From NCBI RefSeq assembly GCF_009907385.1, contig NZ_JAAATR010000084.1, forward strand, positions 1-64,000: 64,000 nucleotides of DNA, written 5' to 3'. Position 1 is the stretch's first letter. Each line of letters starts with the position of its first letter. The stretch comes from Atlantibacter hermannii (lineage in GTDB: Bacteria; Pseudomonadota; Gammaproteobacteria; Enterobacterales; Enterobacteriaceae). The position numbers were made by a program, and so were the translations under genes. Of the stretch, positions 1 through 8,580 are shown piece by piece. Below the pieces are notes generated by a model. That model did not search any database, was not told where the DNA came from, and worked only from the letters and a program-made list of their open reading frames with translations.

Positions 1-635
1 ACCGCCACCTTATGGCGCTCGCCGAGGTCAAAGCCGGCCGGGCACACCAGGTTACCGACGTTTTCGATAAACAGAATGCCCCGCTCGTCCGGGGGCAGAC
101 GCTGCACGGCGTCGGCAATCATCTGCGCATCCAGATGGCAGCCCCTGCCGGTATTCACCTGGACTGCCGGGGTGCCGGTGGCGCGGATGCGCTCGGCATC
201 GTTCGCCGTCTGCTGGTCGCCCTCGATAACGGCGCAGGGCACCGTGCCGTGCAGGCGCGTCAGGGTTTCGGTCAGCAGGGTGGTTTTACCGGAGCCGGGG
301 CTGGACACCAGATTTAATACCAGCTGCGCGCGGGCGGCGAAGCGGGCGCGGTTGCGGGCGGCCAGCCGGTTGTTTTTATCCAGCACGTCGGTTTCGATTT
401 CCACCATCCGCCGCTGGCTCATGCCCGGGGCGTGGGTGCCGGCCTCACCGTGGCCGTAATCCAGGTCGCCCTGCGCGCTTTCGGCGGGGCGGAAGCCCGG
501 CGCACGGATGGCGCGGATGTGCAGCGCCGGACGGGCCGCAGGGGCAAAGGGCGCGCGGCGAAAGGCGGCGTGCGGGTTGCGCTCATCACCTTCGATATAC
601 AGGTTGCCGTCGGCGCAACCGCAAGTGGTACACAT
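1..635 (-). CDS. hypB: HypB, hydrogenase nickel-insertion GTPase (3' end cut by window edge)
   Basis: GTPase that works with HypA to load nickel into the hydrogenase large subunit. About 211 residues are visible, reading leftwards off the window. The N-terminus is MCTTCGC, the high-affinity metal-binding CxxCGC motif of the E. coli type. The P-loop SSPGSGKTT lies at residues 111-119. The G-domain metal ligands C166, H167 and C198 fall at exactly the E. coli numbers. The linker after residue 10 is not histidine-rich, unlike nickel-storing HypB proteins. The ATG lies 3 bases after the hypA stop, and its AGGAG ribosome site is inside the end of hypA, so the two are translationally linked. hypCDE and fhlA would be expected beyond the left edge, but that is inference. 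Confidence 0.96.
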   Translation of the reverse strand, partial: MCTTCGCADGNLYIEGDERNPHAAFRRAPFAPAARPALHIRAIRAPGFRPAESAQGDLDYGHGEAGTHAPGMSQRRMVEIETDVLDKNNRLAARNRARFAARAQLVLNLVSSPGSGKTTLLTETLTRLHGTVPCAVIEGDQQTANDAERIRATGTPAVQVNTGRGCHLDAQMIADAVQRLPPDERGILFIENVGNLVCPAGFDLGERHKVA

Positions 636-638
636 AAT

Positions 639-989
639 TCACTCCTGAGCGATTTCCATTCGTTTTATCTGCAGACCTTCGTCAGCAACGATGTTTAATT
701 TATCGCAGCCGCAGTGCGGGCACTGGCGTACGCGGGATGAAAGCAACGTAACGTACTGCTCACACGTCGGGCACCAGCACTCCGCATCTTGCTGCTCAAT
801 ATGCAGTTCGCAGCCTTCTGCCAGCGTGTCCCGGCAGACCAGATCAAAGCAAAACTCCAGCGCGCCCTGTTCTACGCATGAGAACGCGCCGATTTTTAGC
901 CAGACTGCCGTCACTTTCCGGGCGTGATGCCGGGCGGCGTGCTGTTCGATTAATTCCAGGGCCCGCTGGCAAAGCGTGAGTTCATGCAT
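639..989 (-). CDS. hypA: HypA, hydrogenase nickel metallochaperone
   Basis: Delivers nickel with HypB during assembly of the [NiFe] site of hydrogenase-3. The protein is 116 residues, the E. coli length, starting MHEL so that His2, the conserved nickel ligand, is next to the initiator. The zinc domain is made by C73, C76, C90 and C93, the family pattern of two CxxC pairs. An upstream in-frame start would add 19 residues, but it would bury the conserved MHEL start and lacks support. It is the first gene of a leftward hyp operon, divergent from hycA, driven by a sigma-54 promoter about 40 bases upstream. Confidence 0.96.
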   Translation of the reverse strand: MHELTLCQRALELIEQHAARHHARKVTAVWLKIGAFSCVEQGALEFCFDLVCRDTLAEGCELHIEQQDAECWCPTCEQYVTLLSSRVRQCPHCGCDKLNIVADEGLQIKRMEIAQE

Positions 990-1029
990 GGCGTCTCCTG
1001 TCGACAAAAAGCATTCACCATGCGACTTA

Positions 1030-1046
1030 AGCAAATCCCATGCCAA
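1030..1046 (-). promoter_or_regulatory. Sigma-54 promoter of hypA
   Basis: On the minus strand the sequence reads TGGCATGGGATTTGC, an almost ideal -24/-12 element with GG and GC at the correct spacing. Transcription would start near 1019, giving a leader of about 30 bases before hypA. In E. coli the hyp operon is likewise transcribed by sigma-54 RNA polymerase with FhlA; the match here is read directly, the regulator is inferred. Confidence 0.85.
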
Positions 1047-1065
1047 CGATTGATTTAAAAAGTGG

Positions 1066-1140
1066 TGTCATGTCACACGCCTTGTCTAAATTGCCAAAAT
1101 GACATGTCAACTTCACAGAGCCCACAGGAGGAAATGACAT
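1066..1140. promoter_or_regulatory. Candidate FhlA upstream activating region between hypA and hycA
   Basis: Repeated TGTCA/TGACA pentamers: TGTCATGTCA at 1066-1075, the perfect palindrome TGACATGTCA at 1100-1109, and AAATGACAT at 1132-1140. The same pentamers recur in front of hycB and hydN, the other places where an FhlA site is expected. Assignment to FhlA rests on position and on the known E. coli regulon. Confidence 0.5.
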
Positions 1141-1152
1141 AAAAATCAAATA

Positions 1153-1165
1153 AATCAACATGTTG
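1153..1165 (+). promoter_or_regulatory. IHF-binding site match before hycA
   Basis: The 13-mer AATCAACATGTTG matches the IHF consensus WATCAA-N4-TTR at every defined position. It lies just upstream of the -24 element of hycA and downstream of the TGACA repeats. IHF bending between activator sites and a sigma-54 promoter is established for hyc in E. coli. Confidence 0.6.
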
Positions 1166-1171
1166 TAAAAC

Positions 1172-1187
1172 TGGCACGCTCTGTGCT
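1172..1187 (+). promoter_or_regulatory. Sigma-54 promoter of the hyc operon
   Basis: TGGCACGCTCTGTGCT carries GG at -24 and GC at -12 with the required spacing; only one base of the TTGC element differs from consensus. Transcription would start near 1198, leaving about 25 bases before the hycA ATG. Confidence 0.88.
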
Positions 1188-1222
1188 TTAGCCGGAAGTC
1201 TTATCAACCAGAGTGACTTACC

Positions 1223-1690
1223 ATGACTATTTCAGAGCTCAGCGTAAAAGCGGAATTTATCGCCGACCACCACCGTCGCTTACAGTCCCAGTGGCACACC
1301 TATTGTAATACCCTGGTCCAGGCCATCACCTTGTCTAAGTACAAACTTCATCACGCGATTAGCTGCGAACCGGAAGAAGGGCTGCGCTTTTATTTGTTCG
1401 ATCACTTCATTATTCGCGTTGTTCAGGCGCCTGACTTTAACTGCCACACCATCCATTACCGTCTGGAAACCCGCGACGGAAAAGAGAGTGCGCTTATCGC
1501 CTCGGCTGAACTCGACCATAAGGGAATGCTGGATGGTCAGATCGCTAACCAGGATCGCCCGGCCGTGCTGGAACACTACCTGTCAAAAATCGGCAAGGTC
1601 TACGACTGCCTGTACGAGGCGATTGAAAAGGATCGGCCGCTGGAAATTGCTGACATCGCCCCTGACTGCGCAGGTCTGGCGCTGGCCTGA
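1223..1690 (+). CDS. hycA: HycA, negative regulator of the FHL regulon
   Basis: Cytoplasmic protein that counteracts FhlA, the formate-responsive activator of FHL genes. It has 155 residues (E. coli 153). The N-terminus MTISELSVKAEFIADHHRRL and the block SQWHTYCNTLVQAITLSK match E. coli HycA closely; the C-terminus is more divergent. It has no membrane segment or recognised DNA-binding motif. It is the first gene of the hyc operon, 36 bases from the sigma-54 promoter, and is followed by a 77-base gap that holds a further candidate FhlA site. Position and similarity make the identity firm; how it acts on FhlA is not visible in the sequence. Confidence 0.94.
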   Translation: MTISELSVKAEFIADHHRRLQSQWHTYCNTLVQAITLSKYKLHHAISCEPEEGLRFYLFDHFIIRVVQAPDFNCHTIHYRLETRDGKESALIASAELDHKGMLDGQIANQDRPAVLEHYLSKIGKVYDCLYEAIEKDRPLEIADIAPDCAGLALA

Positions 1691-1697
1691 ATAGCGG

Positions 1698-1749
1698 TGT
1701 CAAAAATGTCAAAAGTGACAATTTCGACACCATTTCGTCAAAAATGACA
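1698..1749. promoter_or_regulatory. Candidate FhlA site between hycA and hycB
   Basis: Dense TGTCA/TGACA repeats fill the gap. The 16-mer CATTTCGTCAAAAATG at 1731-1746 agrees at 13 of 16 positions with the palindromic FhlA consensus I recall for E. coli (CATTTCGT-ACGAAATG). E. coli also has an FhlA site between hycA and hycB that acts on the divergent hyp promoter. The last bases of the repeat overlap an alternative in-frame ATG at 1744 for hycB. Confidence 0.6.
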
Positions 1750-1767
1750 ATCACCCGAGGAAGCCTG

Positions 1768-2376
1768 GTGAATCGTTTTGTAATCGCTGATGCCAAAGTC
1801 TGCATTGGCTGCCGCACCTGTGAAGCCGCCTGCTCAGAGATACACCGTCAGCACGGTCTGCAATCCATGCCGCGTCTGAAAGTGATGCGCAGCGCTAAAG
1901 AATCCGCTCCGCAACTGTGCCACCACTGTGAAGATGCGCCCTGCGCTCAGGTGTGCCCGGTAAATGCCATTGTGCGCGATGACGGCGCGGTTCAGTTGAA
2001 TGAGAGCCTGTGCGTCAGTTGCAAGCTATGCGGCATCGTCTGCCCCTTCGGCGCCATTGAATTTTCCGGTAGCCGCCCGCTGGATATCCCTGCTAACGCC
2101 AACAGCCCGAAAGCCCCCGCCGCGCCCCCCGCCTCCCCGCGGGTCAGTTCGTTTCTGGACTGGGTGCCGGGAGTACGGGCTGTCGCAGTGAAATGCGATT
2201 TATGCAGCTTTGATGAGCAGGGGCCGGCCTGCGTGCGTACCTGCCCGACCCACGCCCTTCGCGTGGTCAATAACCAGGATATCGCCCAGGCCAGCAAACG
2301 CAAACGCGCGCTGACCATCAATCTTGACTACGGCGATCTGTCGCTGTTTAGCGCGGGTGGCGAGGGAGAACAATGA
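1768..2376 (+). CDS. hycB: HycB, FHL iron-sulfur electron-transfer subunit
   Basis: Polyferredoxin that passes electrons from formate dehydrogenase-H (FdhF) to hydrogenase-3 on the cytoplasmic face. The chosen start is a GTG giving NRFVIADAKVCIGCRTC, which matches the E. coli N-terminus and length (202 residues) and has GAGG about 8 bases upstream. An ATG at 1744 would add 8 residues inside the regulatory repeat. Four cysteine clusters for [4Fe-4S] centres are visible: CIGCRTCEAAC, CHHCEDAPCAQVC, CVSCKLCGIVCP and CDLCSFDEQGPACVRTCP. A proline/alanine-rich linker separates the third and fourth clusters. The stop overlaps the hycC ATG by four bases (ATGA). It is close to HydN, encoded downstream. 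Confidence 0.96.
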   Translation: MNRFVIADAKVCIGCRTCEAACSEIHRQHGLQSMPRLKVMRSAKESAPQLCHHCEDAPCAQVCPVNAIVRDDGAVQLNESLCVSCKLCGIVCPFGAIEFSGSRPLDIPANANSPKAPAAPPASPRVSSFLDWVPGVRAVAVKCDLCSFDEQGPACVRTCPTHALRVVNNQDIAQASKRKRALTINLDYGDLSLFSAGGEGEQ

Positions 2377-4199
2377 ATTACTCTGATCTGATTAACGGCG
2401 CGCTGTGGGCATTCAGCGGCAGCGCCCTGATCGCGGCGCTGCTGGCTTTTCACAAACCGCTTAGCGCTGTGATCGCCGGTCTGGGCGGCGCGCTGGGCAG
2501 CGCGCTGGCAACGCTCGCCGGCGCGCTGGCGTTAACCCACGGCGATGCCGCGCTGCGGTTCACCGTTGCGGCACTCCATTTTCAGGCGCAGCTTTCCGCG
2601 CTAAACGCCGTATGGCTTCTCACCCTTGGCCTGCCCGGCCTGTTTATTAGCCTGTTCGCCATTCCACTTCATCGCCAGCGCCCGCTTAAGGCCGACGGAT
2701 GGATAATGAACCTGCTGCTGGCGGCGGCGCTGATGGCGGTGGTGAGCGCCAACCTCGGCATACTGGTATTGATGACGGAGATTCTGGCGCTGTGCGCGAT
2801 GTTCCTGACCGGCTGCGCCCAGTCCGGCAAACTGTGGTTTGCGCTGGGCCGCCTCGGGACGCTGCTGTTGGCCGTCGCTTGCGCGCTGCTCTGGGAGCAG
2901 TACGGCACGCTGGATCTCACCCTGATGTCGCAAATGATGGCTGGCCAACCGCTGAGCCTCCCGATCTGGGTAGCCGGTGTTATCGGGTTCGGTCTACTGG
3001 CAGGCATTATTCCGCTGCACGGCTGGGTGCCTTCAGCGCATGCACAGGCCAGCGGCCCGGCGGCGGCGCTGTTTTCCGCCGTGGTGCTGAAAGTCGGCGT
3101 TTACGGCCTGCTCACTTTCTCACTGCTGAATGTGTTGCCGCTGTGGTGCGGCGTGATGGTGGCGCTGCTGGGCGCGATCACCGCTTTCGTCGGCGGGCTG
3201 TACGCGCTGATGGAGCACAACATCAATCGTCTGCTGGCTTACCATTCGCTGGAAAATATCGGGATTATCCTGCTCGGTCTCGGCGTCGGGCTGATGGGCA
3301 TCAGTCTCCAGGCGCCGCTGCTGGTCGCGCTCGGCCTGACGGGTGGGCTGTACCACCTGTTCAATCACAGCCTGTTCAAAACCACGCTGTTTCTGGGCGC
3401 CGGGGCGGTGTGGTTCAGTACCGGGCAGCACGATATTGAGAAACTCGGCGGCCTCGGTAAGCGTATGCCGCTGATTTCCGTGGCGATGCTGGTTGGCCTG
3501 ATGGCGATGGCCGCGCTGCCGCCGCTCAATGGCTTTGCCGGCGAGTGGGTGATTTATCAGTCTTTCTTCCATCTTGGCAATCAGCCGCAGTTTATCGCCC
3601 GCCTGCTGGGCCCGCTGCTGGCGGCAGGCCTGGCCATTACCGGCGCGCTGGCGGTGATGTGTATGGCTAAAGTCTACGGCGTCACTTTTCTCGGCGCGCC
3701 GCGCACCCCGGCCGCACAACATGCCTGCGCTGTTCCGTTGCTGATGACGTTGAGCGTCGCCGTTCTGGCCTTGTGCTGCGTGGCGGGCGGTGTTGGCGCG
3801 CCGTGGCTGCTGCCGCTGCTGGGTCATGCCGTGCCGCTGCCGTTGGCGACGCCGGGCACGGAAGTCTCTCAACCGATGATCACCTTGCTGCTGATCGCGA
3901 CGCTGCTGCTGCCGCTGGCGATGATGGCGCTGTTCAGGGGCGATCGGCTGCAAAACCGTACCCGCGGTTCGGCCTGGGTATGTGGCTACCAGCATGAACC
4001 GGAGATGGTGATCACCGCCCACGGTTTCGCCCATCCGCTAAAAGCGGCGTTCGCGCCGGTGCTGGCGCTGCGCAAGCGTCTGAACCCGGTTGCGCTTTTC
4101 CCCGGCTGGCACGGTGAACGAACCGGTCGGCTATGCCGTCGGATGGCGTTTATCGAACTGGCCGTTCTGCTGGTTGTCGTGATTTCTCAGGGAGCCTGA
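2373..4199 (+). CDS. hycC: HycC, large membrane subunit of FHL
   Basis: Integral membrane protein of 608 residues, exactly the E. coli length, related to the antiporter-like subunits NuoL/M/N of complex I. Hydrophobic segments run through most of the chain. The conserved core includes GIIPLHGWVPSAHAQASGPAAA (near residues 210-230), the segment LLAYHSLENIGIILLGLG, and LPPLNGFAGEWVIYQ. With HycD it anchors the soluble arm to the inner membrane and may couple hydrogen production to ion movement, which remains inference. Translation is coupled to hycB by ATGA, and hycD starts one base after the stop. The gene is very GC-rich, which explains long open frames on the opposite strand. Confidence 0.97.
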   Translation: MNYSDLINGALWAFSGSALIAALLAFHKPLSAVIAGLGGALGSALATLAGALALTHGDAALRFTVAALHFQAQLSALNAVWLLTLGLPGLFISLFAIPLHRQRPLKADGWIMNLLLAAALMAVVSANLGILVLMTEILALCAMFLTGCAQSGKLWFALGRLGTLLLAVACALLWEQYGTLDLTLMSQMMAGQPLSLPIWVAGVIGFGLLAGIIPLHGWVPSAHAQASGPAAALFSAVVLKVGVYGLLTFSLLNVLPLWCGVMVALLGAITAFVGGLYALMEHNINRLLAYHSLENIGIILLGLGVGLMGISLQAPLLVALGLTGGLYHLFNHSLFKTTLFLGAGAVWFSTGQHDIEKLGGLGKRMPLISVAMLVGLMAMAALPPLNGFAGEWVIYQSFFHLGNQPQFIARLLGPLLAAGLAITGALAVMCMAKVYGVTFLGAPRTPAAQHACAVPLLMTLSVAVLALCCVAGGVGAPWLLPLLGHAVPLPLATPGTEVSQPMITLLLIATLLLPLAMMALFRGDRLQNRTRGSAWVCGYQHEPEMVITAHGFAHPLKAAFAPVLALRKRLNPVALFPGWHGERTGRLCRRMAFIELAVLLVVVISQGA

Positions 4200-4200
4200 T

Positions 4201-5127
4201 ATGACCCATCTGCTTTTGCCCGTCATCCAGATGCTGGCGCTGTTTGCCGTTGCGCCGCTGTTGTCTGGCATTACCCGGGCCGCCCGCGCCCGGCTGCATA
4301 ACCGCCGCGGCCCCGGAATACTTCAGGAATACCGGGATCTGGTCAAATTACTTGGTCGCCAGAGCGTTGCCCCCGCCGCTTCCGGTTGGGTATTCCGCCT
4401 GATGCCGCTGGTGATGGTGGGCGTGATGCTGACCATCGCCTGCGCGCTGCCGGTGGTGACGCTGTACTCGCCGCTGCCTGATCTGGGCGATCTGATCACG
4501 CTGATCTACCTGTTCGCCATTGCCCGTTTCTTTTTCGCTATTGCCGGGCTGGACACCGGTAGCCCGTTTACCGGCATCGGCGCCAGCCGCGAGGCGATGC
4601 TCGGCGTGCTGGTTGAGCCGATTCTGCTGCTCGGCCTGTGGGTGGCGGCACAGGTGGCAGGCGCAACCCATATCAGCAGTATTACCCTGACGATCTATCA
4701 CTGGCCCGTGCGCGCTACCCTGCCGCTCGGGCTGGCGCTGCTGGCCTGCGCGTTCGCTACGTTCATTGAAATGGGCAAGCTGCCGTTCGATCTGGCCGAA
4801 GCGGAACAGGAGTTGCAGGAAGGGCCGCTCAGCGAATACAGCGGCAGCGGTTTTGCCCTGCTGAAGTGGGGCATCAGCCTGAAACAGCTGGTGGTGCTGC
4901 AAATGTTTCTCGGCGTGTTTATCCCCTGGGGCCAGATGAGCGCGTTCTCCTGGTCGGGGCTGATCCTCGCCGTGCTGATAGCGGTGATAAAGCTGGCGGC
5001 GGCGGTGCTGCTGATCGCCCTGGCGGAGAACAGCATGGCGCGTCTGCGTTTTGTTGAGACGTCCCGTGTTACCTGGGCCGGTTTCGGCTTTGCCTTTTTA
5101 GCCTTCGTCTCCTTGCTGGCGGCGTGA
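4201..5127 (+). CDS. hycD: HycD, NuoH-like membrane subunit of FHL
   Basis: Membrane protein of 308 residues (E. coli 307) homologous to complex I subunit NuoH, which forms the contact between the soluble hydrogenase arm and the membrane arm. About eight hydrophobic helices are apparent. The family signatures are the cytoplasmic loop ARLHNRRGPGILQEYRD near residue 30, GASREAMLGVLVEP near 125, and the acidic loop EMGKLPFDLAEAEQELQEGP near 185-205. The last motif is the NuoH-type quinone-cavity loop, retained here although FHL uses no quinone. It lies between hycC and hycE in a tight operon. Confidence 0.96.
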   Translation: MTHLLLPVIQMLALFAVAPLLSGITRAARARLHNRRGPGILQEYRDLVKLLGRQSVAPAASGWVFRLMPLVMVGVMLTIACALPVVTLYSPLPDLGDLITLIYLFAIARFFFAIAGLDTGSPFTGIGASREAMLGVLVEPILLLGLWVAAQVAGATHISSITLTIYHWPVRATLPLGLALLACAFATFIEMGKLPFDLAEAEQELQEGPLSEYSGSGFALLKWGISLKQLVVLQMFLGVFIPWGQMSAFSWSGLILAVLIAVIKLAAAVLLIALAENSMARLRFVETSRVTWAGFGFAFLAFVSLLAA

Positions 5128-5141
5128 TAAGAGAATTTATG

Positions 5142-6851
5142 ATGTCTGAAGAAAAAGTGGGTCAACACTATCTTGCTGCGCTGCACCAGGCGTTTCCTGG
5201 GGTGGTGCTTGATGAGGCCTGGCAAACCCGCGACCAGATCACCCTGACCGTCAAACTGAATTATTTGCCGGAAGTCGTGGAGTACCTGTATTACCAACAG
5301 GGCGGCTGGCTGTCGGTGCTGTTCGGCAACGATGAGCGCAAACTGTGCGGCCATTTCGCGGTGTATTACGTACTGTCGATGGAACAAGGCACCAAATGCT
5401 GGATCACGGTGCGGGTGGAAGTCGACCCTGACCGGCCGGAATTCCCGTCCGTCACGCCGCGCGTGCCTGCCGCCGTGTGGGGCGAGCGCGAAGTACGCGA
5501 TATGTACGGTTTGATTGCGGTGGGGTTGCCCGATGAGCGCCGTCTGGTGCTGCCGGATGACTGGCCTGACGATCTCTATCCGCTGCGTAAAGACAGCATG
5601 GACTACCGCCAGCGTCCGGCACCGACCACCGACAGCGAAACCTATGAATTCATCAACGAGCTGGGTAACAAGAAAAACAATGTGGTGCCCATTGGCCCAC
5701 TGCACGTTACCTCGGACGAGCCGGGCCACTTCCGTCTGTTTGTCGATGGCGAAAATATTATCGACGCCGATTACCGCCTGTTTTACGTCCATCGCGGTAT
5801 GGAAAAGCTGGCGGAAACCCGCATGGGTTATAACGAAGTCACTTTCCTGTCCGATCGGGTCTGCGGGATCTGCGGCTTCGCCCACAGTACCGCCTACACC
5901 ACTTCGGTAGAGAATGCGATGGGCATCGTGGTGCCGGAACGCGCCCAAATGATCCGCGCGATCCTGCTCGAAGTGGAGCGCCTGCACAGCCATCTGCTTA
6001 ATCTTGGCCTTGCCTGCCACTTCGTCGGTTTCGACTCCGGCTTTATGCAGTTTTTCAAAGTGCGCGAAGCCTCTATGAAAATGGCCGAGATCCTCACCGG
6101 CGCGCGTAAAACCTACGGCCTGAATCTGATCGGCGGCATTCGTCGCGACTTGCTGAAAGACGACATGATCCAGACCCGCCAGCTCGCGCAGCAAATGCGC
6201 CGCGACGTGCAGGATCTGGTCGATATCCTGCTGAGTACCCCCAATATTGAACAGCGCACTGTCGGCATTGGCCGTCTCGACCCGCAGATCGCGCGCGACT
6301 TCAGCAACGTGGGCCCGATGGTGCGCGCCAGCGGCCACGCCCGCGATACCCGCGCCGACCATCCGTTTGTCGGCTATGGCCTGTTGCCGATGGAAGTCCA
6401 CACCCTGAACGGCTGTGACGTGCTGTCGCGCCTGAAAGTGCGTATCAACGAAGTCTTCACCGCGCTGAATATGATCGATTTTGGCCTTGATAACCTGCCG
6501 GGCGGCCCGCTGGCGGTGGAAGGGTTTACCTATATTCCGCACCGCTTTGCGCTGGGCTTTTCGGAAGCGCCGCGCGGCGACGATATCCACTGGAGCATGA
6601 CCGGCGATAACCAGAAACTCTACCGCTGGCGCTGCCGGGCGGCGACCTACGCCAACTGGCCGACGCTGCGCTATATGCTGCGCGGGAATACCGTTTCGGA
6701 TGCGCCGCTGATCATCGGCAGCCTCGACCCTTGCTACTCCTGCACCGACCGTATGACGGTGGTGGATGTCCGTAAGAAGAAAAGCCAGGTAGTGCCGTAC
6801 AAAGAGCTTGAGCGCTACAGCATCGAGCGCGTCAATTCACCGCTGAAATAG
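5142..6851 (+). CDS. hycE: HycE, hydrogenase-3 large ([NiFe]) subunit precursor
   Basis: Catalytic large subunit that evolves hydrogen. The first ~170 residues are a NuoC-like domain; the rest is NuoD-like. The [NiFe] ligands are the pairs in RVCGICG (C241, C244) and DPCYSC (C531, C534). After R537 there is a 32-residue tail beginning MTVVDVRKKK; the HycI protease removes it once nickel is inserted. The start is the second of two adjacent ATGs, giving MSEEK and 569 residues as in E. coli; in-frame starts at 5124 (GTG) and 5139 are less likely. AAGAGA at 5129-5134 serves as ribosome site. Sequence identity to E. coli looks very high across the whole protein. Confidence 0.97.
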   Translation: MSEEKVGQHYLAALHQAFPGVVLDEAWQTRDQITLTVKLNYLPEVVEYLYYQQGGWLSVLFGNDERKLCGHFAVYYVLSMEQGTKCWITVRVEVDPDRPEFPSVTPRVPAAVWGEREVRDMYGLIAVGLPDERRLVLPDDWPDDLYPLRKDSMDYRQRPAPTTDSETYEFINELGNKKNNVVPIGPLHVTSDEPGHFRLFVDGENIIDADYRLFYVHRGMEKLAETRMGYNEVTFLSDRVCGICGFAHSTAYTTSVENAMGIVVPERAQMIRAILLEVERLHSHLLNLGLACHFVGFDSGFMQFFKVREASMKMAEILTGARKTYGLNLIGGIRRDLLKDDMIQTRQLAQQMRRDVQDLVDILLSTPNIEQRTVGIGRLDPQIARDFSNVGPMVRASGHARDTRADHPFVGYGLLPMEVHTLNGCDVLSRLKVRINEVFTALNMIDFGLDNLPGGPLAVEGFTYIPHRFALGFSEAPRGDDIHWSMTGDNQKLYRWRCRAATYANWPTLRYMLRGNTVSDAPLIIGSLDPCYSCTDRMTVVDVRKKKSQVVPYKELERYSIERVNSPLK

Positions 6852-6863
6852 TCCGGGGAGAGT

Positions 6864-7406
6864 ATGTTTACTTTTATCAAAAAAGCCCTCAAAGGCGGCG
6901 TGGCGACGTCAACCTGGCCGCTACAGCCGTATGACGTGGATAAAAATTACCGCGGCAAGCCGCAGCATAATCCGCAGCAGTGTATTGGCTGTGCCGCCTG
7001 CGTTAACGCCTGCCCGTCAAACGCCTTAACGGTCGGGATCGATCAGGTTAAGCAGCAACTGGCCTGGCAGTTCGATCTCGGACGCTGCATTTTCTGCGGG
7101 CGCTGTGAGGAAGTCTGCCCCACGGCGGCGATCGCGCTGACGCGTGAGTATGAGCTGGCGGTGTGGCGAAAAGCGGATTTTTTGCAGCAGGCGCGGTTCG
7201 ATTACTGCCACTGCCGGGTATGCGGCTCGCCTTACGCGGTGCAAAAAGAGATTGATTACGCTATCGCCCTGTTAGCCCATCACGGCGATAGCCGTGCTGA
7301 GCAACGCCGGGAGAGTCTCGAAACCTGCCCGGACTGCAAACGCCAGCAAGGCCTGGCCCCGTCTGAACGTATCGACTTTACCCGTGAGATGAAGGAGGCG
7401 GTGTAA
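6864..7406 (+). CDS. hycF: HycF, NuoI-like ferredoxin subunit of FHL
   Basis: 180-residue protein (E. coli length) with two [4Fe-4S] motifs, [12 protein letters not shown] (about residues 41-52) and [12 protein letters not shown] (about 75-86), matching complex I subunit NuoI. A further cysteine set, CHCRVCG and CPDC in the C-terminal third, may bind zinc or iron and is typical of HycF. It bridges electron flow between HycB and the HycG/HycE pair. A GGGGAGAG ribosome site lies just before the ATG. The stop codon shares one base with the hycG start (TAATG). Confidence 0.96.
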   Translation: MFTFIKKALKGGVATSTWPLQPYDVDKNYRGKPQHNPQQCIGCAACVNACPSNALTVGIDQVKQQLAWQFDLGRCIFCGRCEEVCPTAAIALTREYELAVWRKADFLQQARFDYCHCRVCGSPYAVQKEIDYAIALLAHHGDSRAEQRRESLETCPDCKRQQGLAPSERIDFTREMKEAV

Positions 7407-8170
7407 TGAGCCAGCTTTTAGGTCCGCGCGACGCTCAGGGCATACCGGTGCCGATGACGGTGGATGAATCCATTGCCGCCATGAAAACCGCGCTGCTAAA
7501 GAAAATCAAACGCTCGGCCTATGTTTATCGGGTCGACTGCGGCGGCTGCAACGGTTGTGAAATCGAAATTTTCGCCACCCTGTCGCCGCTGTTTGATGCC
7601 GAACGCTTCGGCATCAAAGTGGTGCCGTCACCCCGCCATGCCGACATTTTACTGTTTACCGGCGCGGTGACCCGCGCCATGCGCTCCCCTGCCCTGCGCG
7701 CCTGGGAATCGTCACCGGATCCGAAGATCTGCATCTCCTACGGCGCCTGCGGCAATACCGGCGGGATTTTCCACGATCTTTACTGCGTCTGGGGCGGTAC
7801 CGATAAAATTGTCCCGGTTGACGTGTATATCCCCGGTTGCCCGCCGACCCCCGCCTCGACGCTGTATGGCTTCGCGCTGGCGCTGGGACTGCTGGAACAA
7901 AAAATCCATGCGCGCGAACCGGGCGAACTGGATGCCGCGCCCGCGGAAATCCTTCATCCGCAAATGGTGCAACCGTTGCGGGTGCGTGTGGAGCGGACCG
8001 CGCGCCGCCTGGCGGGCTATCGCTATGGGCGTCAGATCGCCGATGACTATATGCGCCATCTGGTGCAGGGCGACGACCACGTGCGGCGCTGGCTGGAGCA
8101 GGAAAACGATCCGCGCCTAAACGAAATCGTCACCAGCCTGCACAGCGTCGTGGAACAGGAGCGGGTGTGA
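7406..8170 (+). CDS. hycG: HycG, hydrogenase-3 small subunit
   Basis: NuoB-like small subunit of 254 residues holding the [4Fe-4S] cluster next to the [NiFe] site. Cluster ligands are visible as CGGCNGCE near residues 46-53, [10 protein letters not shown] near 111-120 and PGCPPTP near 146-152. Residues after about 170 form the FHL-specific C-terminal extension. There is no twin-arginine signal, so the enzyme faces the cytoplasm. AAGGAGG upstream of the ATG is a strong ribosome site, and translation is coupled to hycF by TAATG and to hycH by TGATG. Confidence 0.96.
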   Translation: MSQLLGPRDAQGIPVPMTVDESIAAMKTALLKKIKRSAYVYRVDCGGCNGCEIEIFATLSPLFDAERFGIKVVPSPRHADILLFTGAVTRAMRSPALRAWESSPDPKICISYGACGNTGGIFHDLYCVWGGTDKIVPVDVYIPGCPPTPASTLYGFALALGLLEQKIHAREPGELDAAPAEILHPQMVQPLRVRVERTARRLAGYRYGRQIADDYMRHLVQGDDHVRRWLEQENDPRLNEIVTSLHSVVEQERV

Positions 8171-8580
8171 TGAACGAGTCGGTGGTGTTCAGCGTATTAA
8201 GCCGTAAATTTATTGACCACAGCGAGGCGACTCCCCCGAAAGCGCAACAGGTGATCTATTACAGCCTGGCGATTGGCCATCATCTTGGCGTGATTGACTG
8301 CCTGTCGGCGGCGCTGACCTGCAACCTGGCTGACTATCGCGCCTGGATAGCCACCCTCGCCGACGGTAGCGAGGCGCGGCGCAAAATGGAAGGCGTGCCG
8401 CGCTATGGCGAGATTGTCATCGACCACAGCCATGTGACGATGCTGGCGCGCGCGTTTGATAGCGCGCTTGCCGTGCAGACCGATGAGCAACAGGCGTGGA
8501 GCCAGGCCATGCTTGGCTGGCTGGCGGCCATTCAGCAAGAAAGCGCGGTCTATATCATGGTGAGGAGGCAATATGACTGA
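8170..8580 (+). CDS. hycH: HycH, FHL maturation protein
   Basis: 136-residue cytoplasmic protein needed for assembly of active hydrogenase-3; it is not part of the final complex. The N-terminus [20 protein letters not shown] and the block QQVIYYSLAIGHHLGVIDCL match E. coli HycH, which has the same length. The ATG at 8170 overlaps the hycG stop by one base; an immediately preceding GTG is in frame and would add one residue. No catalytic motif is recognised. The 3' end overlaps hycI by 8 bases, and the ribosome site GAGGAGG for hycI lies inside hycH. Confidence 0.94.
   Translation: MNESVVFSVLSRKFIDHSEATPPKAQQVIYYSLAIGHHLGVIDCLSAALTCNLADYRAWIATLADGSEARRKMEGVPRYGEIVIDHSHVTMLARAFDSALAVQTDEQQAWSQAMLGWLAAIQQESAVYIMVRRQYD

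Noticed and set aside
2699-3439. A 246-codon plus-strand frame within hycC
   Set aside because: Gly/Arg/Ala-rich out-of-frame reading of hycC without family similarity.
3120-4034. A 304-codon minus-strand frame opposite hycC
   Set aside because: Arg/Gln/His-rich antisense shadow of a GC-rich membrane-protein gene; no start context and no recognisable domain.
4698-6590. A 630-codon open frame on the minus strand opposite hycD and hycE
   Set aside because: It mirrors the frame of strongly conserved hyc genes, has a His/Gln/Ala/Val-rich composition typical of antisense of GC-rich genes, resembles no family, and lacks a ribosome site.
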